Shown here: positions 36,393 through 45,482 of the stretch, piece after piece | Numbering within the stretch: the first letter of the stretch is position 1 | Layout: each line of letters starts with the position of its first letter | Origin: Flavobacterium sp. K5-23 | Lineage (GTDB): Bacteria; Bacteroidota; Bacteroidia; Flavobacteriales; Flavobacteriaceae | Length of the DNA stretch: 64,000 nt | Direction: 5' to 3' | Assembly (NCBI RefSeq): GCF_023278045.1 | Contig: NZ_CP056783.1 | Coordinates: 2,451,501 to 2,515,500 of the forward strand | Program-made: the position numbers and the translations under genes | Notes under the pieces: model-generated | Databases searched by the model: none | What the model was told of the DNA's origin: nothing | The model's input: the letters and a program-made list of their open reading frames with translations, nothing else

Positions 36393-37463
36393 TTACTGCT
36401 TCAAGAAATCTTTTAATATTTTTATATACAACTGGATTCCTTCTTCGATTTCGTTTAAATAGATAAATTCGTCAGCAGAGTGTGACCGGAGTGTTTCTCC
36501 AGGTCCTAATTTCAATGATTTACAACTCAAAACAGATTGGTCCGAAAGGGTAGGAGAGCCATAAGTTGTCCTTCCCAACGCGATTCCTGCTTGAACTAAT
36601 CCGTGTGTTTCAGGTATTGAAGAGGCGCTTAAATTCATAGAACGCGGAGTTACCTCAGCGGTACAATTTTCTTTGACGATTTGTAAAATTGCTTGATTTG
36701 AATAACAATCGTTAACTCTAATATCGATAACCAAATCACAATCGGATGGTACCACATTGTGTTGTTTTCCCGCATTGATTTGGGTTACGGTCATTTTTAC
36801 AGGGCCTAATTGCTCCGATATTTTATCGAATCTATAATTTCTAAACCACTCCATCACTGGAATAGCGTTGTAAATTGAATTGTCTTCGTTTTGATGTGCA
36901 GCGTGACTTGGTGTCCCTTTTACTTTGACATCCAAAACCAATAATCCTTTTTCGGCTATGGCCAATTGCATTAAAGTAGGTTCACCCACAATGGCGCAAT
37001 CAAGTTCTGGTAAACTTTTAAGTACACTGTTTAAACCCTTTTTTCCGCTGCTTTCTTCCTCAGCTGAGGCAACAACAACGATGTTGTAAAGTAAAGTTTC
37101 ATTGGCATAAAAATAAACAAAAGTGGCCAAAAGAGAAACCAAACAACCTCCTGCATCATTGCTTCCCAAACCGAATAATTTACCGTCTTTAACGATTGCT
37201 TTGAAAGGGTCGTTAGTATAGGCTTGATTAGGCCTAACGGTATCATGGTGTGAATTCAGTAAAAGTGTTGGTTTGTTTTTGTCGAAAAACTTGTTGTATG
37301 CCCAAACATTATTGTTCTCTCTCTCAAAGGGAATCTCGTTATGTATAAACCATTTTTCGATTAAAGCCGCCGTTTGTTCTTCTTCGCTTGAAAAAGAAGG
37401 GGTTTCAATCAGATTTTTTAATAAAGTTATAGCTTCTTGAGTAAGTGTTTCTATGTTTTTCAT
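36393..37463 (-). CDS. argE: N-acyl-ornithine/citrulline deacylase (ArgE-type M20 peptidase)
   Basis: Zinc hydrolase of 356 residues that removes the acyl group in arginine synthesis. M20 marks are NSHHDTV (first zinc His and Asp), GLGSNDAGG (bridging Asp), SAEEESSGKKG (catalytic Glu pair) and VGEPT. Because the operon's carbamoyltransferase acts on acyl-ornithine, the natural substrate is probably N-acyl-citrulline. Whether the acyl group is acetyl or succinyl is open. It lies between argB and argH. Confidence 0.9.
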   Translation of the reverse strand: MKNIETLTQEAITLLKNLIETPSFSSEEEQTAALIEKWFIHNEIPFERENNNVWAYNKFFDKNKPTLLLNSHHDTVRPNQAYTNDPFKAIVKDGKLFGLGSNDAGGCLVSLLATFVYFYANETLLYNIVVVASAEEESSGKKGLNSVLKSLPELDCAIVGEPTLMQLAIAEKGLLVLDVKVKGTPSHAAHQNEDNSIYNAIPVMEWFRNYRFDKISEQLGPVKMTVTQINAGKQHNVVPSDCDLVIDIRVNDCYSNQAILQIVKENCTAEVTPRSMNLSASSIPETHGLVQAGIALGRTTYGSPTLSDQSVLSCKSLKLGPGETLRSHSADEFIYLNEIEEGIQLYIKILKDFLKQ

Positions 37464-37510
37464 AATTTTTTTATGTCGAATCCTAAAACTGAAATTTTCA
37501 GTTGTAAACT

Positions 37511-37563
37511 AACCATTAAGATATTTAGTTAATTAAGCTTAAAACCTTAATTTCTTAATGGTT
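37511..37563. repeat. Inverted repeat between argB and argE
   Basis: Eleven-base arms AACCATTAAGA (37511-37521) and TCTTAATGGTT (37553-37563) are perfectly complementary; the 31-base loop is itself TTAA-rich. No T-run typical of a terminator. Confidence 0.7.
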
Positions 37564-37582
37564 CAATTTTTAATCGTACGTT

Positions 37583-38368
37583 TTATAATTCTATAGTTGT
37601 ACAAATAGCTTTTGCGTTTTGTAACATACGGTGATGACCAATTTTTATTTTTTGAACTCCTTTGGACAAACTATTGAAACAGTTATCCAGTTTTGGAATC
37701 ATTCCGGAATGAATTGCTTTTTCTTTTTTTAATTTGGCGTACAATTCGGGATTAATTTTTTCAATAACGGAAGAATCGTCTTCGGCATCGAATAATACAC
37801 CCGGTTTTTCGAAGCAATAATTCAAGGAAACTTTATATATTTCAGACAAAGCGATGGCTAATTCACTCGCAATAGTATCCGCATTTGTATTCAATAATTG
37901 CCCTTTTTTATTATGCGTAATTGCACAAAATACGGGAGTAATTCCGCTTGAAATCAAGGTTTCTAAAAGAGAAGTATTCACTTTTATAACATCGCCAACA
38001 TAACCATAATCTATTGTTGGGTGGTTTCTTTTTTCGGATAGGATTAAATTTCCGTCTGCACCTGAAAAACCCATTGCATTTGTGTCATTGGCTTGTAATT
38101 GTGCAACAATGTTTTTATTGATTTGCCCGGCATAAATCATCACAACAACATCAAGCATTGCAGCATCAGTAATGCGACGACCCTCAATCATTTGAGGAAC
38201 AAGACCAATGCTTTCCGCCATTTTAGTGGCTGATTTTCCACCGCCGTGAACGAGTATTTTATTCCCCTCAATTTTAGAGAAATCAGACAGGAACGATGAC
38301 AATTCGGCGGGGTCATCGATGATGTTTCCGCCAATTTTCACAATTGTTAAAGGAGTTTTACTGTCCAT
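37583..38368 (-). CDS. argB: N-acetylglutamate kinase
   Basis: Phosphorylates the gamma-carboxyl of N-acyl-glutamate with ATP. It has 261 residues, the short form. Marks: KIGGNIIDD, VHGGGKSATKMAE (glycine-rich phosphate loop), GRRITD, GFSGADGNLI and ADTIASELAIAL. There is no N-terminal helix of the kind associated with arginine-inhibited hexameric enzymes, so allosteric inhibition by arginine is unlikely; control may be at the RNA level. Its start overlaps the end of the carbamoyltransferase gene by 11 bases. Confidence 0.94.
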   Translation of the reverse strand: MDSKTPLTIVKIGGNIIDDPAELSSFLSDFSKIEGNKILVHGGGKSATKMAESIGLVPQMIEGRRITDAAMLDVVVMIYAGQINKNIVAQLQANDTNAMGFSGADGNLILSEKRNHPTIDYGYVGDVIKVNTSLLETLISSGITPVFCAITHNKKGQLLNTNADTIASELAIALSEIYKVSLNYCFEKPGVLFDAEDDSSVIEKINPELYAKLKKEKAIHSGMIPKLDNCFNSLSKGVQKIKIGHHRMLQNAKAICTTIEL

Positions 38369-39305
38369 TTTTTAATATTTTTTGCAAAACCAATTGGGCT
38401 GCATAAGTTCTGTTATTCGCTTGTTCAATTACGATTGAATTTTCGCTATCCAAAACTTCGTCAGATACAATTACATTACGTCTTACTGGAAGACAATGCA
38501 TGAATTTGGCATTATTAGTCAATTTCATTTTATCGGCTGTAACGGTCCAGTTTGGATCAGAATTGGTTATTTTACCGTAGTCATTGTAGTTACTCCAGTT
38601 TTTGGCATAAATAAAATCGGCGTTTTCAAAAGCTTTATCTTGATTGTATTCAATTTTTGAGTCTTTGGTAATTAAAGGATTTAGTTCATACCCTTCGGGA
38701 TGTGTAATGATAAATTCGGCATCTTGTAACTGCATCATTTCGATAAAAGAATTGACAACAGCCTGAGGTAAAGCTTTAGGGTGAGGAGCCCACGACAAGA
38801 CAATTTTAGGTCTGTGTGTTGTTTTATACTCTTCCATAGTTATTGCGTCAGCAAGAGCCTGTAAAGGGTGACCTGTTGCTCCTTCCATATTCACGATGGG
38901 AACCGTAGCGTATTTAAGGAAACCAGACATAACAATCTCAGCATTGTCTTTTTCTTTGTCTACTAATCCTGCAAAGGCTCTTACGGCAATAATATCACAA
39001 TACTGGGATATTACTTCGGCAGCTTCTTTGATGTGTTCTGAAGCACCAGAATTCATGATTGCTCCATCTTCAAACTCCAGAGTCCATCCTTCATTAGTAA
39101 AATTCATCACCATAACGTTCATACCTAAGTTTAAAGCTGCTTTTTGAGTGCTCAAACGAGTCCTTAAACTTGGATTAAAAAACAGCATTCCCAAGGTTTT
39201 GTTTTTACCCAGTTTTTTGTTTTTCAACGGGTTTTTTTTGATTTTTATTGCCGATTTCACCCATTTTGAGAGCGAATCGATGTCTTTTATTGAAGTGTAG
39301 TTCAT
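38358..39305 (-). CDS. N-acyl-ornithine carbamoyltransferase (acetyl or succinyl)
   Basis: Transfers a carbamoyl group to the side chain of an N-acylated ornithine, the variant pathway of Bacteroidota and Xanthomonas. 315 residues. The carbamoyl phosphate motif is FFNPSLRTRLSTQ, followed by HPLQALAD and MHCLPVRRN. The overall match is to Bacteroides fragilis succinylornithine carbamoyltransferase (WAPHPKALPQAV, ITHPEGYELNP, ADFIYAKNW). The loop residue reported to set acyl specificity (Pro for succinyl, Glu for acetyl) aligns with Ser89 in SGASEHI here, so the substrate cannot be called. It lies between proB and argB. Confidence 0.92.
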   Translation of the reverse strand: MNYTSIKDIDSLSKWVKSAIKIKKNPLKNKKLGKNKTLGMLFFNPSLRTRLSTQKAALNLGMNVMVMNFTNEGWTLEFEDGAIMNSGASEHIKEAAEVISQYCDIIAVRAFAGLVDKEKDNAEIVMSGFLKYATVPIVNMEGATGHPLQALADAITMEEYKTTHRPKIVLSWAPHPKALPQAVVNSFIEMMQLQDAEFIITHPEGYELNPLITKDSKIEYNQDKAFENADFIYAKNWSNYNDYGKITNSDPNWTVTADKMKLTNNAKFMHCLPVRRNVIVSDEVLDSENSIVIEQANNRTYAAQLVLQKILKNGQ

Positions 39306-39379
39306 CTTTTTAATTTGTTTATTCGATTATTTATTTAATCGATTAACCGAATTAACGATTAATCAAACCAACAATCTGA

Positions 39380-40141
39380 TTATTTAATCTTCGTAAAAGG
39401 GATATTATTTTTTAATGCATCCAAAATAAAATTGTCTTTTAAACCATTGACAATCCAAGTCTCAATATTGGCTTCTTTTGCAATGGCGGAGGCTTCAATT
39501 TTTGATTTCATACCACCCGTTCCGTGGGATGATTTTGAATCGCCAATTTCTTTTTCCAATAGTTGTAAATCATTCACCAATGGTATCGTTTCCGGAATTT
39601 CATTGTGAATAGACTCTTTAGTGTAAATTGCATTAGTGTTTGTGGCGATAATTAATAGATCCACTTTCAATAAAACAGCGGTTAAAGCGGCTAATTTATC
39701 GTTGTCACCAAACTGTATTTCATCTGTTGCCACCGTATCATTTTCATTGATGATTGGAATGTAATTATTCTCAACCAATATATTTATGGTGTTTACAATA
39801 TTGACTTTGGACTGTTCTTTTTCAAAATCAGAATAAGACAATAAACATTGCGAGGTAAGCAATCCCAAATCGCTGAAGTTTTCATGGAAAATCCGCATTA
39901 AATGGGGCTGACCAATAGAAGCCAACGCTTGTTTGACTATAATTTCTTTGCCATTACTCTCCAGTTTTACAAATTGTTTTGCCGCTGCAATAGCTCCAGA
40001 ACTTACAATTATAAATTCATATTTATCGTTTAAAGCGGCTATTTGCATGCCTATATCTTCAATTTTTCCTCTGGAAATATGATTGGTTTCCTTGGTTAAA
40101 GTATTACTGCCTATTTTTAATAAAATTCTTTTTTTTGCCAT
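39380..40141 (-). CDS. proB: Glutamate 5-kinase, short form without PUA domain
   Basis: First proline step: phosphorylates glutamate. 253 residues contain the whole amino-acid-kinase domain (KIGSNTLT, VSSGAIAAAK, INENDTVATDEIQFGDNDKLAA, GTGGMKSKIEAS) and stop there. The PUA domain that brings the Escherichia coli enzyme to 367 residues is missing. It lies with proA inside the arginine operon, so proline and arginine synthesis from glutamate are transcribed together. Confidence 0.93.
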   Translation of the reverse strand: MAKKRILLKIGSNTLTKETNHISRGKIEDIGMQIAALNDKYEFIIVSSGAIAAAKQFVKLESNGKEIIVKQALASIGQPHLMRIFHENFSDLGLLTSQCLLSYSDFEKEQSKVNIVNTINILVENNYIPIINENDTVATDEIQFGDNDKLAALTAVLLKVDLLIIATNTNAIYTKESIHNEIPETIPLVNDLQLLEKEIGDSKSSHGTGGMKSKIEASAIAKEANIETWIVNGLKDNFILDALKNNIPFTKIK

Positions 40142-40154
40142 TATTTTTTAATTT

Positions 40155-40234
40155 AAAAATTGAAAGATTTAATAATTTAAAAATTTCGTTGTCCAAATCT
40201 TTTAATACTTCAATCTTTTAATCTTTCAATTTTT
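40155..40234. repeat. Inverted repeat between proA and proB
   Basis: Perfect 15-base arms AAAAATTGAAAGATT (40155-40169) and AATCTTTCAATTTTT (40220-40234); the right arm overlaps the proA stop codon. Similar words (CTTCAATCTTTTAAT) recur at 42617-42631 upstream of argD. Confidence 0.75.
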
Positions 40235-41429
40235 ATCGAATCTGTCCATCTCCGTAAATATACCATTTATTAGTGACTAGGTGTTGCAACCCAATTGGTC
40301 CTCTTTGGTGCAATTTGTCAGTGCTTATGGCGAGTTCTCCACCCAAACCAAACTGGCCTCCATCGGTAAACCGCGTTGAAGCGTTTTGATATACCGCAGC
40401 AGTATCAACATTATCCATGAACTCCTGGGCAATGGTATCATTTTTAGTGATTATAGAAGCCGAATGACCACCACAATACTTGTTTATTTTTTCTATCGCT
40501 TCCTGATCAGAATTGGTTGTTCCAATTACAATTTTATAATCTAAAAATTCTTCGTACCAAATCAAATCATTTTCGATACAAGCAACTTGCGTTGCATTTG
40601 AAACCGAATCGTCCCCCAAAACGTTTACATTGAACAATTGTAATTTGGATACTAATTGTTTTGCAAAAATTTCCCAGTTTGGAAGATTCGTATCAATTAA
40701 TACTTTATCTAAAGCATTGCATACTGATATGTTTGAAGTCTTTCCGTTGATGATGATAGCAAGTGCCTGATCTAAATCGGCTGCCTTATTTACATATACA
40801 AAGTTGTTTCCTCTGCCGCTCACAATTACCGGACATGTAGCATGTTTTTTTACAAAATTGATAAGATTTTCACCGCCTCTAGGGACAATTAAGTCCACTT
40901 TTTGTGTTGGTTTTTCCAAGAATTCTTGGGTTTCAGTCCTGTCATAATTCAGGTATTCAACCCAAGAAGTAGTCACTTCATTGTCTGTTAAGGCTTGGTG
41001 CCAAAGACTCACAATTTTTTGATTTGAAAGCAACGATTCTTTTCCGCCTTTCAATAGTATTCTGTTCCCCGACTTGAAGGCGATTCCTCCCGCCTCAACA
41101 GTCACGTCTGGGCGAGATTCATATATGATTAATATGGTGCCAAAAGCAGCTGTTTTATTACTTATTTTCAGTCCGTTATCGTGTGTGAAGTCAAAACGAA
41201 CTTTACCCAAAGGATCTTCTTGACTTGCTAATTGTTGCAAGGATAAGATCATCCCGTCAATTTTGGAGTCATCTACAACTAATCTTTTTTCCATAGCAAG
41301 GTCATCGCCTGAATAATTGGCAAGATCTTGTTGATTGATGCTTTTGACAGTAGCTCTTTCTTGTTCCAAAAGTGTTGCCATTCGGTTTAAAACAGCATTT
41401 CTTTTTTCTATGGATAAAATACGACTCAT
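40233..41429 (-). CDS. proA: Gamma-glutamyl phosphate reductase
   Basis: NADPH-dependent second proline step, giving glutamate semialdehyde. 398 residues, normal. The catalytic cysteine is in GKTSNISVCNALDKVL. Other marks are IIYESRPDVTVEAGGIAFKSGN, LIVPRGGENLI and TRFTDGGQFGLGGELAISTDKLHQRGPIGLQHLV at the C-terminus. argD ends three bases upstream, so the genes are tightly coupled; ArgD-type transaminases can act on related semialdehydes. Confidence 0.95.
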   Translation of the reverse strand: MSRILSIEKRNAVLNRMATLLEQERATVKSINQQDLANYSGDDLAMEKRLVVDDSKIDGMILSLQQLASQEDPLGKVRFDFTHDNGLKISNKTAAFGTILIIYESRPDVTVEAGGIAFKSGNRILLKGGKESLLSNQKIVSLWHQALTDNEVTTSWVEYLNYDRTETQEFLEKPTQKVDLIVPRGGENLINFVKKHATCPVIVSGRGNNFVYVNKAADLDQALAIIINGKTSNISVCNALDKVLIDTNLPNWEIFAKQLVSKLQLFNVNVLGDDSVSNATQVACIENDLIWYEEFLDYKIVIGTTNSDQEAIEKINKYCGGHSASIITKNDTIAQEFMDNVDTAAVYQNASTRFTDGGQFGLGGELAISTDKLHQRGPIGLQHLVTNKWYIYGDGQIR

Positions 41430-41431
41430 AA

Positions 41432-42598
41432 CTAAGATTTTAATTGATTCGCCAGTTCGCTAACGCTCAGCTCGGCTAAAGTTTCTTTTAAAGCCACAAT
41501 AAAGGTATCGATATCCTTTTTCTGTATGGTCAAAGGAGGAAGAATTCTTAGTAAGTTTTTATTATTTGCAGCACCAGTAAAGATGTGTTTGTCCATTATC
41601 ATTTTCTTTCTAAGTTCGCTTACATCAAAATCAAATTCGACACCTAACATTAGTCCTTTACCTTTTACTTTTTTTATTTGTGGGACTTGTTGGATTGCTT
41701 CCAAAAAATATTTAGAAACAGCATTTACATTGTCTTGCAATTTCAAACTTTCGAAAATATCCAAAACAGCTATTCCTGCTGTACATGCTAGATGGCTTCC
41801 GCCAAAAGTGGTTCCTAGGAGTCCATGACTAGCTTCGAATTTTGGGGAAATCAAAACGCCTCCAATTGGGAAACCATTTCCCATCCCTTTGGCAGTAGTG
41901 ACAATATCAGGATTGATACCGTGGTGTTGAAATGCGAAAAACTTCCCACTTCTTCCATAACCAGATTGCACTTCGTCTAATATAAGAACAGCTTGGTATT
42001 TATCGCACATTTTTTCCAAAGCTTGAAAGAATTCGGTTGTTCCTTCATCTAAACCTCCCACACCTTGAATTCCCTCAATGATGACACAGCAAACATCTCC
42101 TTTTTTTAATTCGGTTTCCACCAATTCAATTTGGTTTAAAGGCAAAAATGTGACGATTTGCTGCGCGTTTATTGGAGCAACAATTTTCTTGTTATCGGTT
42201 GCCGCAACGGCAGCTGAAGTTCTTCCGTGAAAAGAATTATCAAAAGATAGTATTCTAGATTTATTCGTGTGAAAAGAAGCTAGCTTTAAGGCATTTTCAT
42301 TGGCTTCAGCCCCTGAACTACACAAGAATAAACTGTAATCTTCTAGACCAGATGCCTTTCCTAGTTTTTGAGCCAATTCTGTTTGCAATGGATTCTGAAT
42401 CGCATTCGAATAAAAACTCAATTGGTCCAATTGATTTTTAATTTGTGCTACATATTCCGGTTGCGTGTGCCCGATGGAAATAACTCCATGGCCACCATAC
42501 AAATCTAGGTATTCAACTCCGTTTTCGTCAGTAATGGTGCAATCTAATGCTTTTACAGGAGTGATGTTATATAAAGGGTAAACGTCAAATAAGTTCAT
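41432..42598 (-). CDS. argD: Acyl-ornithine aminotransferase
   Basis: PLP-dependent class III transaminase of 388 residues that converts N-acyl-glutamate semialdehyde to N-acyl-ornithine. Marks: CSSGAEANENALKLA, SFDNSFHGRT, ILDEVQSGYGRSGKFF, and the PLP lysine in TTAKGMGNGFPIGG. The start MNLFDVYPLYNITPVKALDC is typical of Bacteroidota ArgD. Position between argC and proA suits a shared role with ornithine or acyl-ornithine. Confidence 0.93.
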   Translation of the reverse strand: MNLFDVYPLYNITPVKALDCTITDENGVEYLDLYGGHGVISIGHTQPEYVAQIKNQLDQLSFYSNAIQNPLQTELAQKLGKASGLEDYSLFLCSSGAEANENALKLASFHTNKSRILSFDNSFHGRTSAAVAATDNKKIVAPINAQQIVTFLPLNQIELVETELKKGDVCCVIIEGIQGVGGLDEGTTEFFQALEKMCDKYQAVLILDEVQSGYGRSGKFFAFQHHGINPDIVTTAKGMGNGFPIGGVLISPKFEASHGLLGTTFGGSHLACTAGIAVLDIFESLKLQDNVNAVSKYFLEAIQQVPQIKKVKGKGLMLGVEFDFDVSELRKKMIMDKHIFTGAANNKNLLRILPPLTIQKKDIDTFIVALKETLAELSVSELANQLKS

Positions 42599-42636
42599 TT
42601 TTGTAATTATTTAATTCTTCAATCTTTTAATTGTTT

Positions 42637-43614
42637 TTAGAAACCAGATGGTTTCAAATGCAATCCTGTAGTTTCATCCAATCCAAACATTAAATTCATA
42701 TTTTGAATGGCTTGTCCAGAAGCACCTTTTACTAGGTTATCAATTACTGAGGTTATCAATAAACGGTTTCCTTTTTTCATTAAACTAATAATGCATTTGT
42801 TCGTTTGCACTACTTGTTTCATATTGATGTTAGTTGTAGTAACAGTTACAAATGGCTGGTCTTTATAGAACGCTTCGTATTTGGCCACTACATCTTCTAA
42901 ACTTTCCTCAACTGTTGTGTACAGTGTTGCGAAAATTCCTCTTGCAAAATCCCCTCTGTTGGGAACGAAAATTAATTCGTTTTTATAATCAATTTGTAAT
43001 TGATTGATACTTTGGTTTATCTCTCCTAAATGTTGGTGATCAAAAGCTTTGTAATGCGACATATTGTTTGCTCTCCAACTGAAATGTGTAGTTTCTGATG
43101 GGCTGACTCCAGCTCCCGTGCTTCCCGTTGTGGCATTAATATGAACATCATTATTCAATAATTCATTTGCTGCAAGCGGTAATAAAGCGAGTTGAATTGC
43201 TGTAGCAAAACAACCTGGATTAGCGATATATTTAGAGGTTTTTATACTGTTTTTATTCAGCTCAGGTAAGCCATAAACAAAAGATTTTCCTTGAAATTCT
43301 TTGTCTTTTGTCAATCTAAAGTCATTTCCTAAATCGATGATTTTTGTAGCATCAGAAAACTGATTTTGTTCTAAAAAAGAAATTGATTTCCCGTGACCTA
43401 AACACAAGAAAACAACATCAACGTCTGTATTCACTGTGTCGGTAAAATTCATTTCGATATCACCCATTAAATCATGGTGCGCTATAGAAAGTGGTTTTCC
43501 AGCATTGGTTGTGCTATAGACAAAATCAAGTTTTGCATTAGGATGAAACATCAATATTCTAATAAGTTCACCTGCGGTATATCCCGAACCTCCTATTATT
43601 CCAACATTAATCAT
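42637..43614 (-). CDS. argC: N-acetyl-gamma-glutamyl-phosphate reductase
   Basis: Reduces N-acyl-glutamyl phosphate to the semialdehyde with NADPH. 325 residues. Marks: IIGGSGYTAGELIRIL, FLCLGHGKS, the catalytic cysteine in KYIANPGCFATAIQLAL, and DHQHLGEINQ with the catalytic His region. The start codon overlaps the end of argG by eight bases, indicating translational coupling. Confidence 0.95.
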   Translation of the reverse strand: MINVGIIGGSGYTAGELIRILMFHPNAKLDFVYSTTNAGKPLSIAHHDLMGDIEMNFTDTVNTDVDVVFLCLGHGKSISFLEQNQFSDATKIIDLGNDFRLTKDKEFQGKSFVYGLPELNKNSIKTSKYIANPGCFATAIQLALLPLAANELLNNDVHINATTGSTGAGVSPSETTHFSWRANNMSHYKAFDHQHLGEINQSINQLQIDYKNELIFVPNRGDFARGIFATLYTTVEESLEDVVAKYEAFYKDQPFVTVTTTNINMKQVVQTNKCIISLMKKGNRLLITSVIDNLVKGASGQAIQNMNLMFGLDETTGLHLKPSGF

Positions 43615-44800
43615 AAGTCAAGTCGTTTACAGATGAAAATATATTTTGAGCGTTTCCTAAAATTTTGATGAATCCTTTAGCATCATCTGACGTCCAAGCG
43701 TTGTTCATTTCTCCATACTGACCAAAACCTGTATTCATCAAATCATTATCTGATTCAATTCCGTCCAATGAGAAATGATATGGTTTTAAGGATACAGTTA
43801 CAGTTCCGTTTACTGTTTTCTGGGTGTCTTCAAGGAAAGCCTCGATGTTTCTCATTACAGGATCAAGGAATTGTCCTTCGTGAAATAACATTCCGTACCA
43901 GTTTCCTAGTTGTTCTTTCCAGTATTGTTGCCATTTACCAAGGGTATGTTTCTCCAATAAATGGTGTGCTTTGATAATAATTAATGGAGCAGCAGCTTCA
44001 AACCCAACTCTCCCTTTAATTCCGATTATTGTATCACCCACATGCGTATCTCTACCTATAGCGTATGCATTAGCTAATTTTTCAAGGATAACAATGTTTT
44101 TTACCGGAGCGTTTTTAGTTCCGTTAATACCAACTAATTCCCCTTTTTCAAATTGTAAAGTCACTTTTTCTTCACCCTCTTTTTGCAATTGAGAAGGGTA
44201 AGCTTCACTAGGTAAAGCTTGATGAGAAGTTAAGGTTTCTTTACCACCAACACTAGTTCCCCAAAGTCCTTTATTGATTGAATATTGTGCTTTTTCCCAA
44301 GAATAATGCACACCGTTTTTTGACAAATAATCCACTTCTTCTTGTCTTGATAATTTCAAGTCTCTGATAGGAGTTATTATTTCAATTTCGGGAGCTATGG
44401 TTTGGAAAATTAAATCAAAACGGATCTGGTCATTTCCTGCGCCAGTACTTCCGTGAGCGATAGCTTCTGCACCAACAGATTTGGCGTATTTTATAGCTTC
44501 AATAGCTTGAAAAACTCTTTCTGCACTTACTGACAGTGGATAGGTGTTGTTTTTTAGAACATTACCATAAATTAAGTATTTAATAGCTTTGTCATAGTAT
44601 TTATCTACGATAGTAAGGTTTGCGTGTTTTGCACTACCTAATTCATAAGCTCTTTCTTCAATAGCAGTTAACTCTTCATCATCAAATCCACCTGTATTGA
44701 TTAATACAGTATGAACCTCATATCCTTTTTCGTTTTTTAAATATTTTAGACAGTATGAAGTGTCTAAACCTCCACTATATGCTAATACAACTTTTTTCAT
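43607..44800 (-). CDS. argG: Argininosuccinate synthase
   Basis: Joins citrulline and aspartate using ATP. 397 residues. The PP-loop is LAYSGGLDTSYC at the N-terminus; IAHGSTGAGNDQIRFD and KETLTSHQALPSEAYP follow. It is the second gene of the operon, 61 bases after the GNAT gene. Placing this late-step enzyme early in the operon is common in this group. Confidence 0.96.
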   Translation of the reverse strand: MKKVVLAYSGGLDTSYCLKYLKNEKGYEVHTVLINTGGFDDEELTAIEERAYELGSAKHANLTIVDKYYDKAIKYLIYGNVLKNNTYPLSVSAERVFQAIEAIKYAKSVGAEAIAHGSTGAGNDQIRFDLIFQTIAPEIEIITPIRDLKLSRQEEVDYLSKNGVHYSWEKAQYSINKGLWGTSVGGKETLTSHQALPSEAYPSQLQKEGEEKVTLQFEKGELVGINGTKNAPVKNIVILEKLANAYAIGRDTHVGDTIIGIKGRVGFEAAAPLIIIKAHHLLEKHTLGKWQQYWKEQLGNWYGMLFHEGQFLDPVMRNIEAFLEDTQKTVNGTVTVSLKPYHFSLDGIESDNDLMNTGFGQYGEMNNAWTSDDAKGFIKILGNAQNIFSSVNDLTYD

Positions 44801-44861
44801 TTTATATGTTTTTAAGCTTTTTACTAATTAATTTCTAATAGTTATAAGCTGATTTATTATT

Positions 44862-45482
44862 TTATTTGTCCTCTAAGAAAAGAGCTTGTTTTATCTTTTT
44901 TAACCTATTCCATATCCGGACATTAAATGGATGTTTTGGCGGGATTTTAAGTTTTTCTTTTGGATCGTAAAGCATTCCTGTACACAAGCACATTTTATTG
45001 TCTTTGCTTTTTAGAATTTCGTAATTAGTACATGTTTGACATCCTTTCCAAAAGCTTGGATCTGTTGTCAATTCAGAAAAAGGTACAGGTTTATATCCTA
45101 AATCCGAATTAATTTTCATTACTGCTAAACCTGTAGTAATTCCAAATACTTTTGCATCAGGATATTTTTCTAATGAATACTCAAACACTTTAGATTTAAT
45201 TTGTTTTGCTAAGCCTAAGTTTCTGTAATCAGGATGTACGATAAGACCTGAATGGGCCACATACTTTCCGTGCTCCCAGCTTTCGATATAACAAAAACCT
45301 GCAAATTTTCCGTTGTCTAATGCAATTACTGCATCCTTGTTTTCCATCTTTTTTTGGATGTATTCAGGAGTTCTTTTTGCAATTCCAGTTCCTCTCAATA
45401 GAGCAGATTCTTCAATAGTATCACATACTATTTGCGAATATTTAAAATGCTCTTCTTGTGCTATAATTATTGAGATATTCAT
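44862..45482 (-). CDS. GNAT acetyltransferase, candidate acyl-glutamate synthase of the arginine pathway
   Basis: A 206-residue protein starting at ATG 45482 (MNISIIIAQEEHF). The GNAT core includes HSGLIVHPDYRNLGLAKQIKSKVF (acetyl-CoA loop) and GITTGLAVMKINSDLGY. The C-terminal part carries Cys148, Cys151, Cys165 and Cys167 (GCQTC and MCLC), a possible metal site not seen in ordinary GNATs. As first gene of the operon, and with no ArgA or ArgJ elsewhere in it, it is the best candidate for the missing first step, N-acylation of glutamate. That role is inferred from position, not from catalytic residues. Confidence 0.8.
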   Translation of the reverse strand: MNISIIIAQEEHFKYSQIVCDTIEESALLRGTGIAKRTPEYIQKKMENKDAVIALDNGKFAGFCYIESWEHGKYVAHSGLIVHPDYRNLGLAKQIKSKVFEYSLEKYPDAKVFGITTGLAVMKINSDLGYKPVPFSELTTDPSFWKGCQTCTNYEILKSKDNKMCLCTGMLYDPKEKLKIPPKHPFNVRIWNRLKKIKQALFLEDK

